This document shows positions 17,038 to 24,599 of a stretch of DNA of 35,306 nucleotides, piece after piece. Source of the stretch: Streptosporangiaceae bacterium (GTDB lineage: Bacteria > Actinomycetota > Actinomycetes > Streptosporangiales > Streptosporangiaceae); NCBI GenBank assembly GCA_025934635.1, contig JAICWX010000061.1:1-35306 (forward strand), written 5' to 3'. The stretch's first letter is position 1; every line of letters begins with the position of its first letter. A program made the position numbers and the translations under genes. The notes below the pieces were generated by a model, which had not been told where the DNA came from, made no database searches, and was given only the letters and a program-made list of their open reading frames with translations.

Positions 17038-18576
17038 ATGTCGACCCGAACCCCCGCGCGCCACCGCAGCCCGGATCCCTGGCCTCCGCGTCCTTCCCGT
17101 GACCCGGACCCCTACGCGCCTGACGGCGACCCGCCGTCCGCCCGCTCCGCCGAGACCCAGCCGCCCTGGGCCGAGGCCGAGACCCGTCCGCCCTGGGCCG
17201 AGTACGACGCGGATCACGCCGATTCCGGCTCGACCCTGCGCGCCGGCGGCCTGAACCGCGACCCGTGGGCGCCGGCCGGCGACGCGGCCCCTGGCTCGGC
17301 CTTGCTCACCGGCGACCCGGGCCGTAACCCGTGGGTGCAGGCCCGCGACACGGACCCCGGATCGATGCTGCTCGCCGGTGACACCGATGACGGACCGCGG
17401 ACCGCGGACCTGAGCCATGAGCCGCCGGCGCGGACCGGCGACCCGGGCCATCGGCGGGCCGCGCGGAACAGTGATCTGACCTGCGGACTGACGGTGCGGA
17501 TCGCCGACGTGCCCGCGCGCTCGTCACGCCGCGCCGGCCGCATGTCTCCCGGCCGGCCGCGCCGCGGTGGTGACCTGCCTCCGCGCTCGCCGGGCGGCGA
17601 CGGTGACCGGCCTCCCCGGCGGCCGGGCCGCGCCCGCTACCTGGTCGCCCTGCTGCTGCTCCTGCCGCTGCTCGGGGCGGGCGGTTACTACCTGGCCGGC
17701 CGGAACAGCCCGGCCGCGCCCACCGCGTCGGGCACCCTGACCGACCGTCCGGCGCCTGCCTCCTGCGCCGCCGCCGAGGCGGCCGTGGCCCCGGCCGGCG
17801 CCGGATCAGCCGCGTCCGCCGCGGTCGCGGGAGCCATGGGCCCGGCCGGGCAGGCGGCCCAGAGCGTGGCCCCGTGCGCCGGCCAGCCGTTCGGCGCCGT
17901 CACCGCGCGCCCGTCGGTTCCGCGCTCGCTGCACCCGACGCCATCGCGCGCCCGTTCCCGGCACCCTCGGGCCGGCGGCCCCTCGTCCTCGTCGCCTTCC
18001 TCGTCAGGGCCATCCTCGACAGCTCCCTCCTCTGCTGCCCCTGCGTCCGCCTCATCGCCATCCAGCCCCGCGCATTCCTCCAGCCCCACGTCGTCACCGC
18101 CGTCGGCCTCCTCGCCGTCCGGATCGTCCTCCAGCCCGGCCGGCACTACCTCCAGCGACGCGGCCGGCCAGGTGCTCGCGCTCATCAACCAGGCCCGCTC
18201 GTCCGCGGGCCTGGCCCCGCTGACGGTCACCGCCGGCCTGGACAGCAGCGCCGCGGGCCACAACTCGACCATGGCCAGCGGCTGCGGGCTCTCCCACCAG
18301 TGCCCCGGCGAGCCCGGCCTCGGCGCCCGCGAGACCGCCGCCGGGGTGCACTGGTCGGCCGCCGGCGAGAACATCGGCGAGGGCGGCCCGGTCGCGAACA
18401 GCACGTCGGCCATCGCCCAGATGGCGGTCGCCCTCACCCAGAGCATGCTGAACGAGAAGCCCCCGAACGACGGTCACCGCCAGAACATCCTCAGCACCTC
18501 CTTCACCCACATCGGCATCGCCGTCTTCCGTGACTCCTCCGGCACCGTCTGGCTCACCCAGGACTTCTCCAACTAA
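17038..18576 (+). CDS. Membrane-anchored CAP/SCP-domain protein
   Basis: 512 aa. Residues 1-198 are disordered, Pro/Asp/Arg-rich, with imperfect repeats (PPWAEAETRPPWAE; then PGSALLTGDPG and PGSMLLAGDTD). One transmembrane helix lies at about 201-220 (YLVALLLLLPLLGAGGYYLA), giving a cytoplasmic N-terminus and an external C-terminus. A long Ser/Pro/Ala linker leads to a CAP domain at about 377-512: VLALINQARSSAGLAPL, HNSTMASGCGLSHQC, GENIGEGG, and NDGHRQNILSTSFTHIGIAV, ending LTQDFSN. The His/Glu pair typical of the CAP cavity is present. Bacterial CAP proteins are often exported and cell-wall associated; activity is unknown. AGGAGG at 17022-17027 is 10 bases before the ATG. The long cytoplasmic tail is unusual for this family. 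Confidence 0.88.
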   Translation: MSTRTPARHRSPDPWPPRPSRDPDPYAPDGDPPSARSAETQPPWAEAETRPPWAEYDADHADSGSTLRAGGLNRDPWAPAGDAAPGSALLTGDPGRNPWVQARDTDPGSMLLAGDTDDGPRTADLSHEPPARTGDPGHRRAARNSDLTCGLTVRIADVPARSSRRAGRMSPGRPRRGGDLPPRSPGGDGDRPPRRPGRARYLVALLLLLPLLGAGGYYLAGRNSPAAPTASGTLTDRPAPASCAAAEAAVAPAGAGSAASAAVAGAMGPAGQAAQSVAPCAGQPFGAVTARPSVPRSLHPTPSRARSRHPRAGGPSSSSPSSSGPSSTAPSSAAPASASSPSSPAHSSSPTSSPPSASSPSGSSSSPAGTTSSDAAGQVLALINQARSSAGLAPLTVTAGLDSSAAGHNSTMASGCGLSHQCPGEPGLGARETAAGVHWSAAGENIGEGGPVANSTSAIAQMAVALTQSMLNEKPPNDGHRQNILSTSFTHIGIAVFRDSSGTVWLTQDFSN

Positions 18577-18602
18577 CCCAATCTCACCCAACAGCAAGCC
18601 CC

Positions 18603-18668
18603 CCAGCCCCACAACCGCCCCAGCCCAACAACCGCTCCAGCCCACAACCGCTCCAGCCCCACAACCCA
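18603..18668. repeat. Tandem 16-17 bp repeat, four copies
   Basis: Four imperfect copies of CCAGCCC(C/A)ACAACCGCT run directly after the CAP gene. GC-rich, no coding frame of note. Probably slippage-generated. Confidence 0.6.
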
Positions 18669-18737
18669 CTCGGGCCTCACGAGCTCACTCCAGCCACCCC
18701 AAGGCCTCCCCAGGTCACCCTCCGGCCGCGGCCCAAA

Positions 18738-18793
18738 CGACATCGATGGAGCATCGATGTCGCCATCACGACATTGATGGAGCATCGATGTCG
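18738..18793. repeat. Two tandem 25-bp palindromes
   Basis: Copy 1 (18738-18762) is CGACATCGATG-GAG-CATCGATGTCG, a perfect 11-bp inverted repeat. Copy 2 (18769-18793) differs by one base in the left arm (CGACATTGATG). The copies are 31 bases apart start to start, close to three helical turns. Each arm contains the smaller palindrome CATCGATG (broken in one arm of copy 2). They lie between the convergent CAP and rsgA genes. Possibilities are a bidirectional terminator, a pair of operator-like sites, or a repeat element. Confidence 0.7.
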
Positions 18794-18850
18794 TTGGCCG
18801 GGCGCGGATCGGGGCCGGGCCGGTGACGGGCGTGAACTGTGGTGCGGACG

Positions 18851-18901
18851 CGGCAGCTGAGGCAACACGGCAGCTGAGGCGACGCGGCAGCTGAGGCAGG
18901 G
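18851..18901. repeat. Tandem 17-bp repeat, three copies
   Basis: Three copies of CGGCAGCTGAGGC(A/G)(A/G)(C/G)(A/G) end 17 bases before the rsgA stop. The next bases include CTCAGCTG, the reverse complement of the repeat core CAGCTGAG, so a hairpin with any copy is possible and could end rsgA transcription. Confidence 0.6.
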
Positions 18902-18917
18902 ACCCCGGGCTGGATCC

Positions 18918-19949
18918 TCAGCTGGCCGGCTTGAAGCCGGGTTCGTCGAGGCTGGAGTCCTCGGGGGTGCCGTCGCGGCTGCGGAGGAGCCGGCGCAGTG
19001 AGTCCAGCCGCGCCTCAGCGTGATGCTCATGCGCCCACGCGTCCAGCGCGCAGGTAGCCGACAGATGGTCACAGCCGGACGGGCACGCGACCGTCCCCTC
19101 GGCCAGGTCGCCGAACGCCTCCACGACGCGCTCCGCGCTCACGTGTCCCAGCCCGAACCCGCGCAGCCCCGGAGTATCGATCAGCCAGCCGGAACCCAGC
19201 GGCAGCGCCACCGCCGAGGACGAGGTGTGGCGGCCCCGGCCAGTCACCGGGTTCACCGTGCCGACCGCTCGCAGGGCCTCCGGCACCAGCGTGTTCACCA
19301 GCGTGGACTTGCCCACGCCGGACTGCCCGATGAGCACGCTGAGGTGGCCCTCGAGCATGTTCCGGACCCGGGACAGGGTGCGCGGCGCCAGCGGGCGCCG
19401 GGTCGTTATCATCGGCAGCTCGAGCGGCTTGTAGAAAGCCCGCACCTGGCGGGGCGAGGCCAGATCCGCCTTGGTCAGCACCAGCAGCGGGTTGAGCCCG
19501 CCGTCGTAGGCGGCCACCAGGCAGCGGTCGATGAAGCGGAGCCGGGGCGGCGGCGAGGCCAGCGCGCACACGATCACCAGCTGGTCGGCGTTGGCCACGA
19601 TGATCCGCTCGGCCGGGTCGGTGTCGTCGGCGGACCGCCGCAGCGCGCTGGTCCGCGGCTCGACCCGGACGATCCGGGCCAGCGAGCCTTCGACGCCCGA
19701 GGCGTCGCCGGCCAGCGCGACCCGGTCGCCGACCACCACCGAGCCCTTGCCGAGCTCGCGTGCCTTCATGGCCACGACCAGCCCGCCGTCGGTCATGCAG
19801 CCGTAGCGGCCCCGGTCCACGCTGGTCACGAAGCCCTGCACGGCGCTCGCGTGCGCCGGGCGCTTCCTGGTCCGCGGCCGCGAGCTGCGGCCGGGCCGGA
19901 CCCGGACATCGTCCTCGTCGAGCCGCTCGTAGCTGGATCGCGGGCTCAT
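18918..19949 (-). CDS. rsgA: Ribosome small-subunit GTPase RsgA (circularly permuted)
   Basis: 343-aa GTPase that acts late in 30S subunit maturation. An N-terminal OB-type region (AVQGFVTSVDRGRYGCMTDG) is followed by the permuted G motifs: NADQLVIVCAL, VLTKADL (G4), GQSGVGKSTLVNTL (G1), then WLIDTPGLRGFG (G3). The C-terminal zinc motif is CPSGCDH followed by a further Cys in LSATC. ATG 19949 is preceded not by a clear ribosome site but by a 14-bp tandem repeat in which ATGAGC recurs, so its own ATGAGC is one repeat unit. It is 49 bases downstream of the aroA stop on the same strand. The aroA-rsgA pairing is common in actinobacteria. Confidence 0.95.
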   Translation of the reverse strand: MSPRSSYERLDEDDVRVRPGRSSRPRTRKRPAHASAVQGFVTSVDRGRYGCMTDGGLVVAMKARELGKGSVVVGDRVALAGDASGVEGSLARIVRVEPRTSALRRSADDTDPAERIIVANADQLVIVCALASPPPRLRFIDRCLVAAYDGGLNPLLVLTKADLASPRQVRAFYKPLELPMITTRRPLAPRTLSRVRNMLEGHLSVLIGQSGVGKSTLVNTLVPEALRAVGTVNPVTGRGRHTSSSAVALPLGSGWLIDTPGLRGFGLGHVSAERVVEAFGDLAEGTVACPSGCDHLSATCALDAWAHEHHAEARLDSLRRLLRSRDGTPEDSSLDEPGFKPAS

Positions 19950-19999
19950 GCCGGGAAGCTCATGCCGGGAAGCTCATGACCGCGAGCTCATGCCGGGAT
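19944..19999. repeat. Tandem 14-bp repeat between aroA and rsgA, four copies
   Basis: Exactly four 14-base units of GCTCATG(CCGGGAA), the third diverged to ACCGCGA, fill the gap from the rsgA start codon to the last base of the aroA stop. On the coding strand each unit offers ATGAGC. The first and last ATG are in the same frame, but a TGA follows quickly after the upstream one. Confidence 0.75.
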
Positions 20000-21315
20000 C
20001 ACGGCCGCTGTTCCAGCATCGCGGCCCAGACGTCGGTGAAGTCCGGGAAGGTCTTGGCCACGGTGCCGGCCCCGGCCACCCGCAGGCCGGGCACGGCCAG
20101 GCCGAGCACGGCCGCCGCCATCACCATCCGGTGGTCGTCGTAGGTGCCGAACGGCTCGCCCGCGTGCAGCGGCTTCGGCCTGATCTCCAGCCCGTCGGGC
20201 AGCTCGGTGATGTCGCCGCCGAGCGCGTTGACCTCCTTGGCCATCGCGGCCAGCCGGTCCGTCTCGTGCGTGCGGGTGTGCGCCAGGCCGGTGAACACCG
20301 AGGGGGAGTCGGCCATCGTCGCGGCCGCGGTGAGCACCGGCGCCAGCTCGTTGACGTCGCGCAGGTCGGCGGTGATGCCCCGGACCCGGCCACTGCCCGC
20401 TATCACGAGGCCCTCGGGACCGAACGAGGACCGGGCGCCCATCTGGCCCAGCACGTCCAGGATCGGCCCGGCCGCCTGCAGGCTGTCGCGCGGCCAGTCC
20501 GGGATGGTGACCGTGCCCCCGGTGACCAGCGCGGCCGCCAGGAACGGGCCCGCGTTCGACAGGTCGGGCTCCACCGTGACCGAGCCCAGGTCGAGCCGCC
20601 CCGGCCGCACCAGCCAGGCCTCCGGCCGGCCACCAGCAACAGAAACCTCTTCCACCGAAGCCCCGGCCGCGCGGAGCATCCGCACGGTCATCGCGATGTG
20701 CGGCGCCGACGGCACCGGCGGCCCCTCGTGCCTGACCTCGATGCCCTCGCCGAACCGCGGCGCCGCCAGCAGCAGACCCGAGACCAGCTGCGACGAGCCC
20801 GAGGCATCCACCACCACGCGCCCGCCGCGCACTGAACCCCGGCCGTGCACGGTGAACGGGGCCGCGCCCCGGCCGCCGTCGTCGATCGAGACGCCGAGCC
20901 GCCGCAGCGCCGCCAGGATCGGGCCGATCGGCCGCCGCCGGATCCGCTCGTCGCCGTCGAAGGTGACCGTCGCCGAGGTCAGCGCGGCCAGCCCGGGCAC
21001 GAACCGCATGACCGTGCCGGCGTTGCCCAGGTCGACGCGGACGGCAGCGTCAGGGGCGGGGTGACCGGGCGTGACATGCCAGCCCGTTTGGTACTCGGTG
21101 ATCTGTGAGCCCAGCGCTTGCAGCGCGCCCGCCGCCAGCTCGGTGTCCCGGGCCCGGAGCGGGTTGGCGATCTCGGACGGGCCGTCGCTGAGCGCGGCCA
21201 GGACCAGCGCCCGGTTGGTGACGGACTTGGAGGCGGGCAGCTGGACGCGCGCGCTGACCGGCCCGCTGGCCGCCGGGGAAGCCCAGGGCCGGTCCTGGTT
21301 GTTGTCCTGGTGCAT
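19999..21315 (-). CDS. aroA: 3-phosphoshikimate 1-carboxyvinyltransferase (EPSP synthase)
   Basis: Transfers enolpyruvyl from PEP to shikimate-3-phosphate in the shikimate pathway. The 438-aa protein has the N-terminal LPASKSVTNRALVLAAL substrate loop, DLGNAGTVMRFVPGLAAL, the RIRRRPIGPILAAL segment that includes the glyphosate-sensitive loop region, VEPDLSNAGPFLAAAL, and the C-terminal FGTYDDHRMVMAAAV with KTFPDFTDVW. The GNAGT and RPI arrangement resembles class I-like enzymes, but I do not assign inhibitor sensitivity. ATG 21315 has GAGGG almost abutting it. It is divergent from the SRAP gene and followed by rsgA. Confidence 0.96.
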   Translation of the reverse strand: MHQDNNQDRPWASPAASGPVSARVQLPASKSVTNRALVLAALSDGPSEIANPLRARDTELAAGALQALGSQITEYQTGWHVTPGHPAPDAAVRVDLGNAGTVMRFVPGLAALTSATVTFDGDERIRRRPIGPILAALRRLGVSIDDGGRGAAPFTVHGRGSVRGGRVVVDASGSSQLVSGLLLAAPRFGEGIEVRHEGPPVPSAPHIAMTVRMLRAAGASVEEVSVAGGRPEAWLVRPGRLDLGSVTVEPDLSNAGPFLAAALVTGGTVTIPDWPRDSLQAAGPILDVLGQMGARSSFGPEGLVIAGSGRVRGITADLRDVNELAPVLTAAATMADSPSVFTGLAHTRTHETDRLAAMAKEVNALGGDITELPDGLEIRPKPLHAGEPFGTYDDHRMVMAAAVLGLAVPGLRVAGAGTVAKTFPDFTDVWAAMLEQRP

Positions 21316-21363
21316 ACCCTCGAGCGTACTGGGCTGACCCCCCGGGGACGGCCGGTGGCGTGT

Positions 21364-21422
21364 TTGACCTACCCGGATTGCGGTTATTAACTGCCAATCC
21401 AGGCTTAACGGGACGTGTCCCG
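21364..21422 (+). promoter_or_regulatory. Candidate promoter and two inverted repeats upstream of the SRAP gene
   Basis: TTGACC at 21364-21369 is followed by TATTAA (21385-21390) or TTAACT (21387-21392, 17-base spacer). GGATTG (21375-21380) and CAATCC (21395-21400) form an inverted repeat around that -10 region. CGGGAC-GT-GTCCCG (21409-21422) forms a second one just downstream. The layout looks like a repressor-controlled promoter. It does not match the usual actinobacterial LexA box. Confidence 0.4.
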
Positions 21423-21448
21423 GACTCCATCATGATGAGGAAGATTGC

Positions 21449-22243
21449 ATGTGCGGTCGTTTTGTGTCGGCGCGTAAGCGCCTCGAGCTCCTCGAGGAGT
21501 TCGGCGTGGAGCGCGACAAGGCAGCGGCCTCGCCCGACCGTGAGCCTGATGCCGACTACAACGTGGCGCCCACCAAACCGATCTTCGCGGTCATGGAACG
21601 GCCCGCCCGTGAGGAGGAGCCGCAGGCCCGTGAGCTGCGCATCGTGCGCTGGGGCCTGGTTCCCTCGTGGGCCAAGGAGGCCTCCATCGGCAGCCGCATG
21701 ATCAACGCCAGGGCCGAGACGGTGGCCGAGAAGCCGTCGTACCGCCGCGCCTTCGCCAAGCGCCGCTGCATCGTCCCGGCCGACGGCTACTACGAGTGGA
21801 TAGCCATTTCTGACGGCGGCAAAAAGCGGAAGCAACCATATTTTATCCACCGAGCGGATGGGGGTTCCCTCGCCTTCGCCGGCATCTACGAACTATGGCG
21901 AGACGGGTCCCTGCCCGATGACCACGAACGTGCCTGGCTGTGGACGGCCGCGATTATCACGACCCAGGCAACCGACGATGTCGGCCAGATCCACGATCGC
22001 ATGCCCATGGTGATCACCCCCGAGCACTGGGCAGACTGGCTCGACCCGGGCAATACCGAGCCTGGCCAGCTTCAGGCGGCGATGCAGCCCGCAATGGCGG
22101 GCGGCCTGACGTCGCGTCCCGTATCCATGGCCGTTAATTCCGTGCGGAACAACGGACCGGACCTCATCAAGCCCCTGGAGAACGGCGATGATCCGTCCGG
22201 CCCCGGCAAGTCCTCCGCCGGCAACGAGGGGCCGCCCGGCTAG
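21449..22243 (+). CDS. SOS response-associated peptidase (SRAP/YedK/HMCES family)
   Basis: Binds abasic sites in single-stranded DNA and forms a stable thiazolidine link through its N-terminal Cys after Met removal. Cys2 (MCGRF) is present, with Asn38 in DYNVAPT, Glu116 in DGYYEW, and His182 in IHDRMP: the full active-site set. Other family blocks are VRWGLVPSWAKE, INARAET and RRCIVPADG. The 264-aa length is slightly long owing to a polar C-terminal tail. GAGGAAG lies 5 bases before the ATG. Adjacent to aroA, as in mycobacteria (from memory). Confidence 0.95.
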   Translation: MCGRFVSARKRLELLEEFGVERDKAAASPDREPDADYNVAPTKPIFAVMERPAREEEPQARELRIVRWGLVPSWAKEASIGSRMINARAETVAEKPSYRRAFAKRRCIVPADGYYEWIAISDGGKKRKQPYFIHRADGGSLAFAGIYELWRDGSLPDDHERAWLWTAAIITTQATDDVGQIHDRMPMVITPEHWADWLDPGNTEPGQLQAAMQPAMAGGLTSRPVSMAVNSVRNNGPDLIKPLENGDDPSGPGKSSAGNEGPPG

Positions 22244-22327
22244 TTGTTCTGAGTCCGCGCGGCCGTGGCCACGGCTCTGAGGTGAGCCTGCGCTGCCGAC
22301 CGCACGCGGACGGGAGGCGAGACACCA

Positions 22328-22678
22328 GTGGAGACTACTGTCGCCCGCAAGCGTCTAGAGGAGATGCGCGCTGACCTGGACCGGTCGATAGCGGTCCTGC
22401 AGGGAGAAGGTCCCGGCCCCGTGGCGGGCTCGGGGTACCCGCAGGACGCGGCCGACGCCGGGGCCATGCTCTCCGAGGCTGACCGCTCCGAGGCGATCCT
22501 CCACTCCGCCCGCGGCCAGCGCGACGAGGTGCTGGCCGCGCTGGCCCGCATCGAGGAGAAGACCTACGGCCAGTGCACCGACTGCGGGCACGAGATCCCC
22601 GAGGGCAGGCTCGACGCCCGCCCCGACGCCGCCCGCTGCGTCGCCTGCCAGGCCAAGTGGGCCAAGAAGCACCGTTAG
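22328..22678 (+). CDS. DksA/TraR family zinc-finger protein
   Basis: 116 aa. An N-terminal coiled-coil (VARKRLEEMRADLDRSIAVL, then LHSARGQRDEVLAALARIEE) leads into the zinc finger YGQCTDCGHEIPEGRLDARP with the second pair CVAC. It resembles stand-alone TraR/DksA-like proteins that enter the RNA polymerase secondary channel, though whether this one does is not shown. GTG 22328 has GGGAGG about 9 bases upstream. Its end overlaps the stop of the convergent methyltransferase-like gene. Confidence 0.88.
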   Translation: METTVARKRLEEMRADLDRSIAVLQGEGPGPVAGSGYPQDAADAGAMLSEADRSEAILHSARGQRDEVLAALARIEEKTYGQCTDCGHEIPEGRLDARPDAARCVACQAKWAKKHR

Positions 22679-23430
22679 CGGGACGGCCACCGGGGCTTGC
22701 TGGCGGAGATCACCAGCTGCGCCCCGAGGGAGCCGTCGGATTTGGCCGCCAGCTCGGCCCGCAGCAGCCTGGGCAGGCCGCCGGGGTCGCGGTGCAGCCA
22801 GTGCGTCACCACCGACTCGGCCAGCACGGTCCGCGAGCGGATCCAGTTGACCCGCAAGCCCGCCCCGGCGAACAGCTCACGCGCCTGGTCCGGGCCGAAG
22901 CACCTGGTGATCGTGCCGTCCGGCCACGGCACCAGCACCACTTCGGCGTGCGGCAGGTCGACCAGGTGCGCCCAGTGATGCTGATCGGCCAGCACGGCCA
23001 TGCCCAGCACCAGCGAGTCGACGCAGGCGAGCACCCGCCCGGCCGGGCGCAGCACGCGGGCGATCTCGGCGATCATCGTCTCGGCGGCCAGGTGCACCGA
23101 CAGCGCCCGGTCGTCCGCCAGGACACCGTCCGCGCAGCCATCGGCCAGGAAGCCGAGCCGCGTCGCGTCGGCCACCACCGGCATTATCTTTCCGGGCAGT
23201 TCCCGGCCGGGGGGCGACGGCGCGCTGTCTACCACGCGGATCACGGTGTGCCCGGCCTGGGCGGCCAGCTCGGCCGCCGGGATCCGGGGACCGGACACGT
23301 CGACCAGCAGGTGGCGGCCGGAAGGCAGCCACTGTTTCAGCTGGGCTCTGGCCACGGCGTCGTAGAATTGCCAGTAAACCGGGACTTGGTCGATATCCGG
23401 CGCGAGGATTGCGCTGGCCGCATGCTGCAC
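22675..23430 (-). CDS. Class I SAM methyltransferase-like protein with degenerate motif I
   Basis: 251 aa with the methyltransferase fold: strand-1 region HLLVDVSGPRIPAAELAAQA, VVADATRLGFLADGCADGVL, and MIAEIARVLRPAGRVLACVD. Motif I reads DVSGPRIP rather than D-x-G-x-G-x-G, so cofactor binding may be altered or lost. GTG 23430 is supported by AGGAG 8 bases upstream. It is divergent from sigR across a gap that contains the sigma-R-type promoter. No substrate can be proposed. Confidence 0.75.
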   Translation of the reverse strand: MQHAASAILAPDIDQVPVYWQFYDAVARAQLKQWLPSGRHLLVDVSGPRIPAAELAAQAGHTVIRVVDSAPSPPGRELPGKIMPVVADATRLGFLADGCADGVLADDRALSVHLAAETMIAEIARVLRPAGRVLACVDSLVLGMAVLADQHHWAHLVDLPHAEVVLVPWPDGTITRCFGPDQARELFAGAGLRVNWIRSRTVLAESVVTHWLHRDPGGLPRLLRAELAAKSDGSLGAQLVISASKPRWPSR

Positions 23431-23566
23431 GGGCCGAACTCCTGACTCGGCGCCGTTGGTCCCAGCTCACTGCCTGAGGGCGCTGTCGCGGGCGCCTGAA
23501 ACCTGATCATTCCCGGGTTGGCGGAACCTTATGCCGGCGAGTTGCATCGTTCGTGCTGGCCGTCAC

Positions 23567-23592
23567 GGAATGACCGGGTGCGCCGTCGTGTT
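23567..23592 (+). promoter_or_regulatory. Sigma-R-type promoter upstream of sigR (autoregulatory)
   Basis: GGAAT at 23567-23571 and GTT at 23590-23592 are separated by exactly 18 bases, matching the known sigma-R/sigma-H consensus GGAAT-N18-GTT. The expected start point (about 23599-23602) coincides with an in-frame ATG at 23602. Autoactivation of sigR from such a promoter is established in Streptomyces; here it is inferred from the match. Confidence 0.75.
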
Positions 23593-23718
23593 GAACGCGG
23601 CATGGCAGTCACTGCGCCACTCCATGGCATGCTGACGGAACCTCCGGACTCCGGCACGGTATCCTCCCGCACATACGGTTCGCACTCCGGCGGGCCGGTG
23701 CCGTATTTCCTCAAGGAG

Positions 23719-24330
23719 GTGGGTCCCGTTCCGGAGACCCTCGAAGAGCGCGGTGAGCGCTTCGAGCAGGAGGTGCTGCCCTTCCTGGATCAGCTGTACT
23801 CCGCTGCGCTTCGGATGACCCGCAATCCGGCGGACGCGGAAGACCTGGTGCAGGAGACCTTCGCCAAGGCTTACGCGTCGTTCCACCAGTTCCAGCAGGG
23901 CACCAACCTGAAGGCGTGGCTGTTCCGGATCCTGACGAACACCTTCATCAACACCTACCGCAAGCGGCAGCGTGAGCCGCAGCGGTCGGGTGCCGAAGAG
24001 GTGGAGGACTGGCAGCTGGCCCGGGCGGCCTCGCACACCTCGGGCGGCCTGAAGTCGGCCGAGGCCGAGGCGCTGGAGCGGCTGCCCGACTCTGACATCA
24101 AGGAAGCGCTGCAGGCGCTGCCCGAGGAGTTCAGGATCGCGGTCTACCTGGCCGACGTGGAGGGCTTCGCGTACAAGGAGATCGCGGACATCATGGAGAC
24201 GCCGATCGGGACCGTGATGTCCCGCCTGCATCGCGGCCGCCGCCAGCTGCGAGACCTGCTCTCCGACTACGCGTCGGACCGCGGGATGGCGCGAGCCGAG
24301 GCCTCAGCGAACGGGGAGGAAGGGCGATGA
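23719..24330 (+). CDS. sigR: ECF RNA polymerase sigma factor SigR (thiol-oxidative stress)
   Basis: Group IV sigma factor of the SigR/SigH type, about 203 aa in the short form. Region 2 is [20 protein letters not shown] and [20 protein letters not shown] with [20 protein letters not shown]. Region 4 is [20 protein letters not shown] and [20 protein letters not shown]. The next gene is its zinc anti-sigma factor, overlapping by 4 bases. GTG 23719 corresponds to the usual VGPV/MGPV start of streptomycete SigR, but the frame is open upstream: ATG 23602 would add 39 residues, like the unstable longer sigma-R' form of Streptomyces. A perfect AAGGAGGT (23713-23720) overlaps the GTG itself, leaving the short start less than certain; GTG 23698 is a further option. 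Confidence 0.93.
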   Translation: MGPVPETLEERGERFEQEVLPFLDQLYSAALRMTRNPADAEDLVQETFAKAYASFHQFQQGTNLKAWLFRILTNTFINTYRKRQREPQRSGAEEVEDWQLARAASHTSGGLKSAEAEALERLPDSDIKEALQALPEEFRIAVYLADVEGFAYKEIADIMETPIGTVMSRLHRGRRQLRDLLSDYASDRGMARAEASANGEEGR

Positions 24331-24599
24331 GCTGCGGCAAACCCCACGAAACCCCGTGTACCGAGGTGCTCGACCGGGTCTACGGCTACATCGACGGCGA
24401 GATAAGCGACCTGGACTGCGCCAAGATCAAGCAGCACCTCGACGAATGCGGGCCCTGCCTGCGCGAGTACGGACTCGAGGAAGCGGTCAAGAAGCTGGTG
24501 CAGAAGCACTGCGGCTGTGACCCGGCGCCGGCCGAGCTGCGGGCCAAGGTCCTCGTCCGGATCAGGGAAGTCCGCGCGACTATCGAGTTCGCAGAGTAA
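24327..24599 (+). CDS. rsrA: Zinc-binding redox-sensing anti-sigma factor RsrA
   Basis: 90-aa ZAS-family protein that holds SigR when reduced and releases it on disulfide formation with zinc loss. The ZAS core His37-x3-Cys41-x2-Cys44 (HLDECGPC) is intact. Cys3 and Cys11 ([11 protein letters not shown]) match RsrA positions important for redox response, and further Cys lie at 31, 62 and 64 (KHCGC). ATG 24327 overlaps the sigR stop (ATGA), with GGAGGAAG just upstream, ensuring near-stoichiometric production. Confidence 0.95.
   Translation: MSCGKPHETPCTEVLDRVYGYIDGEISDLDCAKIKQHLDECGPCLREYGLEEAVKKLVQKHCGCDPAPAELRAKVLVRIREVRATIEFAE

Noticed and set aside
18603..18901. CRISPR-like array
   Set aside because: The repeats are short (17 bp) and contiguous without unique spacers, and no cas genes are present.
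23480..23525. Second sigma-R promoter facing the methyltransferase-like gene
   Set aside because: GGGAAT is present on the minus strand but no GTT lies 18 bases downstream.
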